Source: Anagrus nilaparvatae (lineage: Eukaryota; Arthropoda; Insecta; Hymenoptera; Mymaridae). Taken from it: a DNA stretch of 64,000 nt. The DNA lies in the NCBI GenBank assembly GCA_022575985.1, contig JAKSXM010000040.1:10992001-11056000 (forward strand). The letters run 5' to 3'. A program made the position numbers and the translations under genes. Below, piece after piece: positions 31,970 through 43,840 of this stretch. Within the stretch, counting starts at the first letter, position 1, and every line of letters begins with the position of its first letter. The notes below the pieces were generated by a model that searched no databases, was not told the origin of the DNA, and saw only the letters and a list, made by a program, of their open reading frames with translations.

Positions 31970-34822
31970 AAAGGCTATGCCCGGATCTATATAGTGAATC
32001 GGCCCACGAAAGATATTTAAAAACTAATTGTATTAGGTCAAAGTACACCTAAAAAAAATAGGATCCTGAAGTTTTCAGACCCCCAGATGCCTTCAGCTCT
32101 GATTGGCAGCCTATTAATGACAAAAAAAAAAGTAAATTTTTAGCGACATTTTAGTCGTCTTTCTGATGCTCCCGTGGTAAAACGATTCTGTCAAAATGAT
32201 CTTGCGACCTCTCATTCAAAAGGTTAGACGATATACTTTCAGATAAAATTACTTTTGGAAGTGATTTCAGTGCATCCTTTTGATTGGTAGACCATAAACC
32301 GTCCAAAATAAATTTTTTTTCTTCTTAAATTTCAACTTTGGCAGCGATTTAAAAAAAATTAAGAGATATGCCCATTCTATTTTTTTTTTTAACTAATGAA
32401 AAATAAAACAAATTTTCATTTGCGACCATCCGCGCTCAAAAATATTTGGGGCAACATGGTCAAATACTTAAAAAACTGAAATAACTTTTGTTTTTAATTT
32501 TGCGATTTTTCGAAAAAGGACCCCGCACAAATGAATAGGAAATGGCCGTTCGATCAAATTAGGTGAAGTTTCTGTATGTTTTAGATTTTATTATCCTGAA
32601 AAAAAGTCTCCATGGACGCAAAGCTTCCAAGTCTCAACTTTGGCTGCTACGGAGCTTGAAAGCTCCATAGCACTATTACACAGGCACACAAAAAAAAAAT
32701 CATGTACCAGAGGGTAGACCCCCTGGTATGGGGGTTTTTGATGGTGCAAAAACTGAATATGGCCATAGAAATGCAATAAAACTAGCCAATTTGTTCCCAG
32801 CGCCCCCAAAAGCCTCCCAAAGGAGTGAAAAAATTTTTTTTTTTCGAAAAATGAAAATTGAACTATATATACTCATGTTTTTTGAGATGCTTATACCAAA
32901 AATGTATACAAAAAATGTTTTTCACCAACATTTGGCCTTGTAGACGACCCCAGTGCCCCCATTTTTACCCCCCCCCCCCCAAACGGGTAAAAATATTTTT
33001 ATTACAAAAATTAAAACTTAATATGAATTCTTATATTTTTTGGGACGGTGAAACCAAAAATGAATATAAAAAATATTTTCTACCAATGTTTGGCCCTGTA
33101 AACCGCCCCAGTGGCACCATGCGACCCCCCCCCCCCCCCCCCAAAACGAGATATAAAAGTTTTTATTACAAAAGCTAAAACTCAATGTGTATTGTTATAT
33201 TTTTTGAGGCGCTGAAACCAAAGATGAATATAAAAAATGTTTTTAACTAATGCCCCCATTCACCCCCCCATCAAACGTTTCAGTGTCCAAAAAAAATAAG
33301 AATACGCCTTGAGTTTTAATTTTTGTTATTAAAATATTCTCAACTCGTTTGGGGGGCGGGGTGAATGGGGGCACTGGGGTAGTGTAGAGGGCCAAGCAAG
33401 TGTTTTTAACAAAGTTATAAACATTTTTTATATTCACCTTTGGTTACAGAGTCTCAAAAAACATAAGAATACACATTGAGTTTGAATTTTCCTAATAAAA
33501 ATATTTTTAACCCGTTCGGGGTGGGGGGGGGGGGGGGGTTGGTCTACAGGGCCAAGCATTGGTTATAAACATTTTTTATATTCATCTTTGGTTACAGCAT
33601 CTCAAAAAACATAAGAATACACATTGAATTTTAATGTTCCTAATAAAAATATTTTTAAATCGTTTGGGGGGGGGGTGAATGGGGGCACTGGGTTGGCCTA
33701 GAGGACCAAGCATTGATTAAACACATTTTTTATATTTATCTTTGGTTTCAGCGCCTCAAAAAACATTACAATACACATTGAGTTTTAGTTTTTGTAATAA
33801 AACTTTTTGTATCTCGTTTGGGGGGGGGGGGGTGCATGGGGCCACTGGGGTAGTTTACAGGGCCAAACTATGGTAGAAAACATTTTTTATATTCATTTTT
33901 GGTTTCACCGTCTCAAAAAATATAAGAATTCATATTAATTTTTAATTTTTGTAATAAAAATATTTTTACCCGTTTGGGGGGGGGGTATTAATGGGGGCAC
34001 TGGGGGCAAATTGGATAGTTTTATTGCATTTCTATGGCCATATTTGGTTTTAGCACCACCAAAAACCCCCATTCCAGGGGGTCTACCCTCTGGTACATGA
34101 ATTTTTTTTTGTGTGCCTATGTAATACAGCTTTCAAGCTCCGTAGCAGCCAAAGTTGAGACTTGGAAGCTTTGCGTCCATGGAGACTTTTTTTCAGGATA
34201 ATAAAATCTAAAACATACAGAAACTTCACCTAATATGATCGAACGGCCATTTCCTATTCATTTGTGCGGGGTGCTTTTTCGAAAAATCGCAAAATTAAAA
34301 ACAAAAGTTATTTCAGTTTTTTAAGTATTTGACCATGTTGCCCCAAATATTTTTGAGCGCGGATGGTCGCAAATGAAAATTTGTTTTATTTTTCATTAGT
34401 TAAAAAAAAAAATAGAATGGGCATATCTCTTAATTTTTTTTAAATCGCTGCCAAAGTTGAAATTTAAGAAGAAAAAAAATTTATTTTGGACGGTTTATGG
34501 TCTACCAATCAAAAGGATGCACTGAAATCACTTCCAAAAGTAATTTTATCTGAAAGTATATCGTCTAACCTTTTGAATGAGAGGTCGCAAGATCATTTTG
34601 ACAGAATCGTTTTACCACGGGAGCATCAGAAAGACGACTAAAAAGTCGCTAAAAATTTACTTTTTTTTTTGTCATTAATAGGCTGCCAATCAGAGCTGAA
34701 GGCATCTGGGGGTCTGAAAACTTCAGGATCCTATTTTTTTTAGGTGTACTTTGACCTAATACAATTAGTTTTTAAATATCTTTCGTGGGCCGATTCACTA
34801 TATAGATCCGGGCATAGCCTTT
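31970..34822. mobile_element. Foldback element with AAAGGCTATGCCCGG ends, 2,853 bp
   Basis: Almost a perfect palindrome: mirror coordinates sum to 66792 (for example CCATGG at 32610 and 34177). The centre is near 33280-33350. The outer about 850 bp of each arm is unique, and the inner part consists of about 160-bp repeats marked by CGTTTGGGGG/CCCCCAAACG runs and GAATGGGGGCAC. No transposase ORF is present. The diverged repeat at about 35165 shows CCACCTAAATTTTCAAGG uninterrupted, equivalent to the flanks CCACCT and TTTCAAG here, so the insertion point is defined. No clear target duplication is seen. A truncated copy is at 61935-63455. Confidence 0.75.
32840..34000. repeat. About 160-bp G/C-run repeats in the centre of the foldback element
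   Basis: About seven units alternate a run of 8-19 G or C with GAATGGGGGCACTGGGG, GGCC(A)AGCATTGG, CATTTTTTATATTCA and AATACACATTGAGTTTTAA. Units left of about 33280 are in C-run orientation and right of it in G-run orientation. Strong G-quadruplex potential is evident. Short ORFs rich in Pro across the C runs are not genes. Confidence 0.75.
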
Positions 34823-36850
34823 CAAGCAAATCGGTTAGATGTTTCCAGAGTTAGATATATTTTTCAGCATAAAATTTGGATTTTAAATTAATATCCTATC
34901 CTATCCTATCCTTCCTAAATCTTTACTTATGTATTTGAACGCGATATAAGTTAGAGACGCGGGGTTTACGGCAAAAGACGGCAAAAATTACGGGTCAAAA
35001 TATAGGCTAGGTTTCGTTTCGATTGATAACGACAAAAATTTTTTATGTTGAAAAAACTGAATTTTCAAGAAAAAAATTTTTATCAAATTTAAAAAAAAAA
35101 CCAAAAAACAAAAAACTGAGGAAAAATTTTTTTATCAAAAAGAATTTCATTCGATTCGGGTATATTTTTTACGTATCCACCTAAATTTTCAAGGCGATCG
35201 GTTTGATCTGTCAAAAGATACAATAGTTTTTTGAAAATTATAAAAGTTTAGGACTAATATTATATATATTTCTAATTTTTATCAGCCACTGATGTAGTAA
35301 CTGAATATAGTAACTAAAAGAAGCTTGAATAGCTATTATCAGATAGAACCCTAGAATGGGTATTCGAGGGAAACAACGAACACTTGTGGATCCTATGGAA
35401 GGGTAGCTAAGCTTTGTATTGCTGATTACTAATTATCTGTCTGGGTTCATATGCCCGTAATTTTTATGATTTAATAAATTTTTGATAATACTTCGGATAA
35501 AAAAGGTTATTTTACAAAATATTAGGTAACCTAAAACAACATATTTTTGGAAAAAGAAAGCCGCAGGGGTCCAGGGGGGCGCAGCCCCCATGGTGGCTGC
35601 CGGGGCGAGCAAAGCGTTTCATTTGACAAAAAATTCTTAAAATTAAAATTTCAAAATTTTGAGTTTTGGAGCTAATATTTATTGTATTTTATAAAAAATA
35701 TTTTTTTTAAATTTTTAATCATAACAACTTGTGTTTTTACTGACCTGAAGTTATATTGCCAAATTCTGAGTAATTTCAACGAAAACATTATTATTAATTA
35801 CTAATTGTATTACAGTGTGATATATTTTATCGTATGCAACTGATTTGGTAAAAACAAATAGTTTTACTAAATTTCTACGCACTGTTACCGTGACACTGCT
35901 AGATTTATTACTAATTTAAATTTATTATTTAATTAAAAGTATTTGATTTACCAAAGTTGTTATATCTTTCATACTATATGCCAGTTTATGTATCAAATTT
36001 TGTATTGGAACAAATAAAAAACTATTTACATTTACATTTACATTTTTTCTTTAATTTATTATCTCCTGATTAAAAAATCAAAGAAGTTCTTTTTTTATTA
36101 AATTTTTGTTACGCTTTTTAAATATTAATTATAATAAATACATTGATATTTATAATAATATATTGATATAAAATGATATAAAATAGCTAAACTTTTGTTA
36201 ATAATAATAGTGATAAAATATTTTATCTATAAATTATTATAAATAATCATACGGAAAATTACAAGAAATAAATAAGATACCCCCTATTCGCTCCCTGCGT
36301 CGAGGTAGAGGGGAGAATTGAGATTCGATTAATGCGCCCTCGGTGCAGGTTAAACAATTGTTTTTCGGGCATATTTGTTTATAATAGCATGTAAATTTTA
36401 TAAAAAGTATTAATTATTTTAATATTAAAAAATTTGTGATAGATTATTGTATTGTAAATTGTAAAAATAATTTAATAAAAACTCCGGAATAAAATTAATT
36501 TATTTTCCTATCACAAAGAAGAGAGAAAATCAAAGAAATAAGTGAAATAAAATTTAATAATTGAAAAAAAATGAAATAAATGACAAAAAATTAATGAAAA
36601 AAATATATTTAAATGAAAAAAAGTAAAATTTTTGATTTTCCTATCAAATATGAAAAATTATTATTTAAAATTAATTGTATAAACAACAAAACACATAACC
36701 TTATTAAAATAAAAAATAGCTTACTATATACAAAAAATTAAATACATATTTTTCTTTAATTGCTTCCACAATTTACTTAATATATTTAACAGGTTTTTCA
36801 ATGATTAAATTGTGAAAAAAACTTTTTTAAATTGAATAATTAATGTTTTT
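34823..36850. other. Gene-free region with repeat relic and a GC-rich hairpin
   Basis: Positions 34823-35250 are the diverged repeat that continues the foldback insertion target, with a CTATC run near 34890-34910. Positions 35565-35620 hold GGGGGGCGCAGCCCCC, a strong hairpin, followed by GGGGCGAGC, resembling a similar GGGGGCGGAGCCCCC at 56196. From 35640 to 36850 only AT-rich sequence is seen. Confidence 0.55.
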
Positions 36851-37253
36851 CCTGAACTTTCCTATGCTACACGTATAATTATGCCCGAAAAAATTAAGAA
36901 CACCACGTGACCTACTAAACGACGCCTCTCGCAGAGAACGAATAAAGTTGTTCTTTCCTTTTAAGTTTCCTTTCAATCATTAAAACCCTTTTCTTAGCTC
37001 TAAATGTAACAAAAATTATACTTCTTTTATTAGATTTCAATTAGTGATATGATTTTTTTTATTTTTATAGAGAAGAAAAAAACTGCAATAATTCTTTATA
37101 AAAAAACGCATGTTCTGTAAGAAGGAAAAAAATTTTGTGACTTGAACTTTGCTAAGCACGAAGAAACGAAGTCTTGAGAAGTATGGAAAACGTTTCCACA
37201 TCCTTATTCTATAGCGCCAACTAAGGGCCACTTTTAATAGATTATTGAGCTTT

Positions 37254-37505
37254 CTACTTGTAGTTAAATCTACGTCTTCCATCAAAACGAAATCCATAAG
37301 CTGCTGAATTATGTGATATTATTAATGCTGGATTCTTATATTTGTGAAAAGATCCGTGTAAATGTGGTGGCCTAGCTGCATTTGCTTCACTTCCTTCCAA
37401 ATAAAACGATTCAAAGCTTCCCATGCTTGGTAATAAGTTAATTAATGATTTATCCTTTGGATCATAGTTTTCGGTGATCATCAATTGTGTAAAAAGTAAC
37501 AAAGT
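37254..37505 (-). CDS. Putative 3' exon of a small secreted peptide precursor
   Basis: An 83-codon exon is open from a TTTATAG acceptor at 37506-37507 to a TAG stop. It begins TLLLFTQLM, which could be the end of a signal peptide coded upstream, but no first exon is found. The composition is balanced and unlike the AT-rich noise frames nearby. Near the C-terminus, YGFRFDG is followed by RRR, which would fit a Gly-amidation signal plus a basic processing site. I do not recognise a named neuropeptide family. It could also be a fragment of another protein. No transposon features are attached to it. The overlapping 86-aa frame at 37037-37297 is not judged to be a gene. Confidence 0.4.
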   Translation of the reverse strand, partial: TLLLFTQLMITENYDPKDKSLINLLPSMGSFESFYLEGSEANAARPPHLHGSFHKYKNPALIISHNSAAYGFRFDGRRRFNYK

Positions 37506-37654
37506 CTATAAAATTGAATAAATAATAATGCAATAAATTTGAAAATTCACTATACAACTAGCTTATTATTTTTACAGTTATTTTAGAAACTTTTATATAT
37601 AGTTATTGGGTGATAGGGTTTCATGGAACTAAAATGACATTAAAAGGTGTTTAA

Positions 37655-38601
37655 CCCATAAGCGCCTAATCGACAATTCTTGGACACTTAAATATTTTGA
37701 TATGAAAAAATGAATATTTTAGGCTAAAAATCTCACCTAGTAGGTATTTTTTATCGCTCTTTCCATTTCCGGAGTCGGTTTTTACCTACGACCCTTGGGT
37801 AATGAAATATCAACCCCTAAAGTAGGGTAAAATCACTAAAATTGCAAATTTAAAAAAAAAAAGTTACTGCAGGCAAAAAAAAAGTTTCTTTATATTGGAA
37901 ATTATTTTTTTTACTTTCCAAAAGGTAAAAGAGGAAAATTTATGTATTCTCAGCACATTTACCCTCTCCAGAGGGTAAATATTAGGGGTAAGGGGGTGGA
38001 TTTTAAAAATGTATAAAAATTGAAGATTTTTAGCTGAAAACATCACCTAATAAGTACTTTTGGTCGCTCTTTCCATTTCCGAAGTCTGTTTTCACCTACG
38101 ACCCTTGGGTAATGAAATATCAACCCCTAAACTAGGGTAAGGGTTTAGGGGTTGATATTTCATTACCCTAGGGTCGTAGGTCAAAACTGACATTGGAAAT
38201 GGAAATAACGACCAAAAATACCTACGAGGTGACGTTTTCAGCTAAAAATATTCATTTTTTATACATCTGTAAAATCCACCCCCTTGCCCCTAATATTTGC
38301 CCCCTGGAAAGGGTTAATGTGCTGAGAATACATAAATTTTCATCTTTTACCTTTTGGAAAGTAAATTTTTAATTTTTCTTTTGCGTGTAGTAATTTTTTT
38401 TTTAAATTTTACAATTTTAGTGATTTTACCCTACTTTAGGGGTTGATATTTCATTACCCAAGGGTCGTAGGTAAAAACGGACTCCGGAAATGGAAAGAGC
38501 GATAAAAAATACCTAGTAGGTGAAATTTTTAGCCTAAAATATTCATTTTTTCATATAAAAATATTCAAGTGTCCAAGAATTGTCGATTAGGCGCTTATGG
38601 G
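37655..38601. mobile_element. Palindromic piggyBac-type MITE at TTAA, 947 bp
   Basis: The ends are CCCATAAGCGCC and GGCGCTTATGGG, directly flanked by TTAA on both sides (37651-37654 and 38602-38605). TTAA plus CCC...GGG tips is the piggyBac signature. The arms of about 470 bp are inverted copies with centre near 38130, sharing for example CAACCCCTAAA and its complement. No transposase ORF is present, so it would be moved by an enzyme encoded elsewhere. Confidence 0.85.
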
Positions 38602-38605
38602 TTAA

Positions 38606-40267
38606 AGAATTAAAACTTCATCGTTAACACTAGGTCCATTTTTTTAAATTGTCAGTTACTTGACTAAATGTTAATACAGGTTTATGAACTTATTATTAGA
38701 GACTTGGAATAATTCTGACTTAGGGACCTAGTATAATACGCGTTAAGGGAATCGGAATAGTCTAGGTTTCAAATCTTAACATCTAATAAGGTGATAAATA
38801 TAAATTATAAAATTAGAAAATTGTATTGTAAGGTTGCACAATACATTTATATAAAGGTATACATTTAAATACTCACTAAGTAATTATAAGAATTTCTATA
38901 GAAAAAAATTGAAATATTTTTTTATCAATTTTCCTTAATTTTCTCAGAAATTAAAAAAAATTTTTAAGAAAAAGAAACATAAAAATGTTGTATATTTTTT
39001 TATTAATTAATTTATTTATCAAATTGTTTTCAATTAATTTACAAAAAAAAAATTATTCTAAACATGTACATTTTCACTTGTCTTTATTTGCAAATATAAA
39101 GATCTCGTTCTGAATATTTATTTTAATTTTAATTTCAGGAATCATTCTCATAAAAAAGGGTATCCCCGGATAAGATAGGTGAAATGCCCTAAGCGCCAGA
39201 TTTTCAAATAAATTCAATAGTGGTGTAAGTTTGACAAAAAAAAAATCAGGTCTCCATGGTCCTAAATTTTTTTTTTACCTATTGCCCTTCCATGGGGGCC
39301 AAAAAACAAGTTTTTTGGGGCTTTTTTGCCCTTTATTTAATTTCTTTGCCGCACACCACCAAACCCTTTGCGATTTGGTGGAAAGCAGTGTTATACATTA
39401 CATTTCCAGGGGAAAATATTTTTGAGGCTTTTTAAGGCCTTTAACCCAATTTTAAGTCGAATCTTATAACGACAAAATATGAAAAATTACCAAATTTTTT
39501 TTGCGGAGAGCTGGTACAAAAAAAATTTTTTTTTAGTGAATATAGGTTAATGAAAGAAAAATTTTCAGAAAAAAAATTTTTTGAAATGTTTGGTGCTATA
39601 TGGTGAAAAATTCATTTTATCGATTTTTTTAACCTTTTTTATTCAATAAAAACACAAAAACAAAATTTTTATTGCTCTATTTTGTGGAAGTCACCATATA
39701 TATCAAAAAACTGTAGTGAATATTAAGCATCCCTTGTATAATTTCATGAATTTCTCCTTTTATTTTATTTTTGTTCGATAAAATTTGACCGAAATATGTT
39801 AAATCAATAATAAAAAATTTAATGTTTTCAATTTTTTCGTGGATTCACTCAGATATATACATTCACTACATGTATCCAGCAATATGTGCATAATTTTATT
39901 TTTTAAAATTTTTAAGTTTTTTTACATACACTTTTACCTGGCAACGATACATGGTGACTATCCACTAATTCAAATTTTTAAATTTTTATTTTTTTTTTAA
40001 TTTACTTGGAATAATCCATACATATATTATAAATATAAACAACAGTAAAATACGCTCACCTAATAAATAGTTCTATGATCAACTGAGATAAAAAATAAAT
40101 CGAATGATAATATTTAATAAGAAAAAATAGCTTACGTATTTAAATGTAATTGTATTTATTTATTTTTTATTCATGTCTTTTATTTTTATAAAAATGACTT
40201 TGATTTATTGAAATAATTTTTAACCTTTTTTTGCAAATTACATATTATTATTTCATTGATGAATTTA
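38606..40267. repeat. Dispersed repeats without a gene
   Basis: Positions about 38668-38837 are the second copy of the repeat at 231-423. Positions about 39410-39860 recur inverted and diverged at about 56260-56700, sharing AAAATGAATTTTTCACCA and ACAAGGGATGCTT. The 64-aa frame at 39231-39425 has no recognisable domain. The rest is AT-rich with no signal. Confidence 0.65.
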
Positions 40268-40577
40268 TTAATCCTCATGGCTGTCTTTTTCTATGACAGG
40301 ACATACATTATCAATATCAAACAAAGTAGTTAATACTTCTGCTGGTCTTATGTTTTTAGATAAATATATGCCATATGGTAAATGATAAATTAAAGCTGCA
40401 ATATGAGAGCAACTCCTGGTTGTCCTTAGCCCATTTGGAAAATTACAGCAGTGATCTTCAATGACATTATATTAAGGAATGTTACCATTATACTGAACAA
40501 AGCATTTATAGATCATTTTATTTATGTGTCTTGATTTAACATCAAATCTTATAACTCCAGGTTCTGCAATAAGATAA
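40268..40577 (-). pseudogene. C-terminal part of a Harbinger/ISL2EU-like transposase pseudogene
   Basis: On the minus strand, after the LTR element, the frame reads through a Cys/His region (CCNFPNGLRTTRSCSHIAA) typical of a SWIM-like zinc motif at the C-terminus of this transposase family, and ends DSHED and stop at 40268. One in-frame stop interrupts it near 40475. It continues the pseudogene at 52740-54621: with the LTR element and one ATAA copy removed, the frame across the junction is open. Confidence 0.65.
40574..40577. repeat. 4-bp target duplication of the LTR retrotransposon
   Basis: ATAA before the 5' LTR and again at 52740-52743 after the 3' LTR. Confidence 0.85.
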
Positions 40578-41339
40578 TGTTACGTATGGTAGGTCAAAAT
40601 TGATATGCCTAACATCCGATATATATATAAATATTAAACCTACATCCGATATTCATATTAACGTTCCCAGACGATATAGGAACCCGCAGATGCATTTCCG
40701 CTGATGCTGACCTAGCACAATAGCGCGGGACAAAAGTCAACTGTGACATAAATTAGTAGGGATTTATAGGCGTTATAAAATGCATAAATCCCACCTCGCG
40801 ATTCTTAGTAATAGTTATGGACGCCTTCGCTAATTGGACGTGACGAGACCGACGCTTTTTTGTATTGGACGTTTCCCCCAAAATCTCGCAATATGGGCAG
40901 ATTCATTTTAGATTATATATTGCCCTTCAGGCGCCCAAATTGTATTCTTTAGAATCATAACCATCATTAATTAGAGTACTAACTCCCGTTATTAAGTATC
41001 TTTTATAATTCGTTTGACTTAAAGACTTAGACAGTTTTATTATATTTACTTATAATCAATAAAGTGAAAGTTATATATCAAATCAGTTATCAGTTATTAT
41101 TGTGTAAGTGACAATTCCTTCTGTAATTAAGAACTTAGCCTCAGGTTAAGTTCATCCAGCTTAGATCGAACCCGAACTCATCTACAAATACATCAACTAT
41201 AAACCAACCAAATAATACCCATACCAACTTTAATAAAATACCTGGGGCAGTCAATATCCCCAGGATAAACTTATATTTCATATATTCATAATTATTTATA
41301 TTTACGTATCCCTTGGATAAAACCTCAGGATACGTAACA
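40578..41339 (+). repeat. 5' long terminal repeat, 762 bp
   Basis: Starts TGTTACGTA and ends TACGTAACA, an inverted tip pair. AATAAAG near 41060 could serve as polyadenylation signal. It matches 51978-52739 over its full length. Confidence 0.93.
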
Positions 41340-41363
41340 TAAAGTGGCTCCCTAAAAGGAAAG
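41340..41363 (+). other. Candidate primer binding site
   Basis: TGGCTCCCTAAAAGG begins six bases after the 5' LTR. Primer sites complementary to a tRNA 3' end start with TGG, so this is the best candidate. The tRNA is not identified. Confidence 0.4.
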
Positions 41364-41667
41364 CTGGTAAGAAGGAACAGTAGCATATTTCCTATCAAGA
41401 TATTATTTAATTTTTTTTTGGCAAAGAAAGAATATTGTTTTTTGAAAAAAAAAAAAAAAAAAGGTTACAAATCAAGATAATTTTAAAATTTTAAAACACG
41501 AAATCACTTCAATAAATAAAAGTTATAACAAAGTACTAGTAACAATAAAATATACCATCGAACTCAACGAAGAAATCAACTCTAATCAATCAAACTCTCA
41601 AGATCATTGAAAATATTTAAAGCCGTTATACCACACAATACCATCTAAAGAAATTTATCTACATCTT

Positions 41668-41835
41668 CGCCAAGCAGTTTCTGGAAAAATTTTTTTGCCA
41701 AGCTGTAGCCAAGCTGTATATTGCCAAGCTGTAGCCAAGCTGAATATTGCCAAGCTGTAGCTAAGCTGTATATTTCCAAGCCATAGCCAAGCTGTTCATT
41801 TTTTTTTTTTATCATTGCCAAGCAGTTTTAGGACC
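41668..41835 (+). repeat. GCCAAGCTGTA tandem repeat in the retrotransposon leader
   Basis: About nine variants of GCCAAGC(T/A)GT(A) occur between the primer site and gag, some separated by TATT or T/A runs. Position in the RNA leader would suit a packaging or translation element, but this is speculation. Confidence 0.7.
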
Positions 41836-42034
41836 TATCCAACAAATCATGGGAAAATATAATGGAATTCAGGACCGTTATTATAAGTACAATCTTAATG
41901 TAAGTACCTTAAAAATATTTTTTTTATTTTTAAATCTCCGAGACATTTCAAAATTTTTACAAAAAAAAAATTTTTTTTTAAAATCCTTCTTATAAACAAA
42001 TAAACAATCTCGTAAATTTTTTCGTAAAACTATT

Positions 42035-43840
42035 ATGCCAAATAATTCTTGGCGACAACCGCGAGATACATTTTCTGATACTGAATCAATTAATAGTGAA
42101 GTAAACCGAACCATGGACGGCCCTCAAACTAACCCGCCCAATAATATAGATGTAGCCAATTTAGCCCAAGAACTTGAACGCCTCAATTTAGAAATGCTGC
42201 GACAACGCGAACAAATTACAAATATAATTAACGCTGAAAGAGCACTAAATTTAGAAATAACAAACGAAATTCTGAACGATATTGAAAATAATGATCAAAA
42301 TCGTAATAATGCAGTACTAAACCCACCAAACAACAATAATAATAGACATAGATTAAATAATACCGTCCCACTTATAACTGCTATTGCAAATATACCCGAT
42401 TTTTCTGGTCAACCACAAACCCTACAAGCTTTTTCCAAAGTTTTGAAAGACATTGTTAAAACATATGGAACAGGATGTGAACAATTTTTGTTAAATTCAA
42501 TCCCTCGTCGCCTTAAAGGCCGAGCATACGACGCTTACGCAGGAATTGCTCCTAATTACACCAGTTTAGAAAATTTTTTACAAGATTTAAAATTAAGTTT
42601 TGGAGGTATCACTGACGCAGATACTATTAAATTAGATATGAGACAAGCCGAACAAAACCCTGGCGAACCAGTCGCCGATTACGCGCTACGCGTACAAAAT
42701 TTAGAACAAGCTTTACATGCAATTTATGATTCATCAGTTAGCTTAACCGCAAACGAAAAAGAACAATGGAAAAAGCGAACTAGTATTGAAGCCCTTGAAT
42801 GCTTTCTTTTTGGATTGAGAAATCCTCCGGAATATAGAGTAGCTTCAAAACAACCAAAAACTTTGCGAGAAGCTGCTAATATTGCAGTTAACCTTGAAGG
42901 TAGACGTCGCTCGGTACAAAGACATGAATTCTGTACATTAAAACACGCACCAGTTACTCCAGCCGAACCAAACAACTTTGCGACGGACGACAAATCTAGT
43001 GTCACCACAGCCACAACTTCTGAAATATTCAATTTAATGAATCAAATTTTAGAAATACAAAGATTACATAATGAAATGGGTAATGCAGCAGGTATACGCG
43101 CTACTGCCGCTGAAACTTCAAAAAAGCAATGTATTTTCTGTAAAAGTAATAGTCACGATATATCCCAATGTAAAGATTTATTTAAATCTGTTGAGCAAGG
43201 AAAAATTAAACATCCTACCGAAACCCAAGAACCCGATATTGCAATTACAACTTTAACTCCTGTTTTTGAAAATTACCCCCAAAATTATCCACCACCTTGG
43301 TGGCAACCGAATAGAGGAAACAATTATAATCGTTATAATTATAATAATCAGAGTTATAATACAAGAGATCAAAACTATAAAAATAACCCATTTAATCAAA
43401 ATTTTAATCAATACCCAAATAATCAACAAAATTTTAATTCATATCAAAATTTTAATGGATACCCTAATAATCAAAATTTTAACCCAAATAATCCCCAAAA
43501 CTATAACAATAATCGCGGTCAATTTCGCGGTAATAATAGAAATCGTAATTTTAACAGAGAAAATTTTTCAAATAATTCTTATCCTAATAACTTTTATCAA
43601 AATTATTCAAATCAAAATATGATGGAAAACCAAAATTTCCCTCCCCAAAATCATAATTATTCTAACCAAGGCCAAAATTATGACCAAAGCCAAAATGTTG
43701 CTCCAAATTACATCCAAAATGGAAATAATCAGAATTTTCCTCCTAATATGAATAATCCAATTCAACAACCCAATAACCCTTCTAACAATGCAAAAAATTT
43801 CCAAACTGCTGAAAATAAATCAGAAAAACATTTAAACTAG
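42035..43840 (+). CDS. Retrotransposon Gag, 601 aa
   Basis: Intact ORF from ATG. Residues about 100-290 resemble the capsid region of Ty3/gypsy-type (errantivirus-like) Gag: FSGQPQTLQAF, then RLKGRAYDAY, FGGITDADTIKLDM and LFGLRNPPEY. A zinc knuckle CIFCKSNSHDISQC (C-X2-C-X4-H-X4-C) is at about residues 366-379. The C-terminal 190 residues are an extreme Asn/Gln/Tyr/Phe-rich low-complexity tract, prion-like in composition. The N-terminus has a predicted helical, coiled-coil-like stretch at about 45-80. Gag would assemble particles and bind RNA. The stop TAG at 43838 directly follows a frameshift heptamer. A shadow frame on the minus strand at 42724-43032 is ignored. Confidence 0.88.
   Translation: MPNNSWRQPRDTFSDTESINSEVNRTMDGPQTNPPNNIDVANLAQELERLNLEMLRQREQITNIINAERALNLEITNEILNDIENNDQNRNNAVLNPPNNNNNRHRLNNTVPLITAIANIPDFSGQPQTLQAFSKVLKDIVKTYGTGCEQFLLNSIPRRLKGRAYDAYAGIAPNYTSLENFLQDLKLSFGGITDADTIKLDMRQAEQNPGEPVADYALRVQNLEQALHAIYDSSVSLTANEKEQWKKRTSIEALECFLFGLRNPPEYRVASKQPKTLREAANIAVNLEGRRRSVQRHEFCTLKHAPVTPAEPNNFATDDKSSVTTATTSEIFNLMNQILEIQRLHNEMGNAAGIRATAAETSKKQCIFCKSNSHDISQCKDLFKSVEQGKIKHPTETQEPDIAITTLTPVFENYPQNYPPPWWQPNRGNNYNRYNYNNQSYNTRDQNYKNNPFNQNFNQYPNNQQNFNSYQNFNGYPNNQNFNPNNPQNYNNNRGQFRGNNRNRNFNRENFSNNSYPNNFYQNYSNQNMMENQNFPPQNHNYSNQGQNYDQSQNVAPNYIQNGNNQNFPPNMNNPIQQPNNPSNNAKNFQTAENKSEKHLN

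Noticed and set aside
32591..33437. Pro- or Gly-rich ORFs in the foldback element
   Set aside because: They are translations of C or G runs and mirrored arms.
37037..37297. 86-aa minus-strand ORF
   Set aside because: It overlaps the likelier peptide exon in another frame and ends in Phe/Lys/Asn-rich AT noise.
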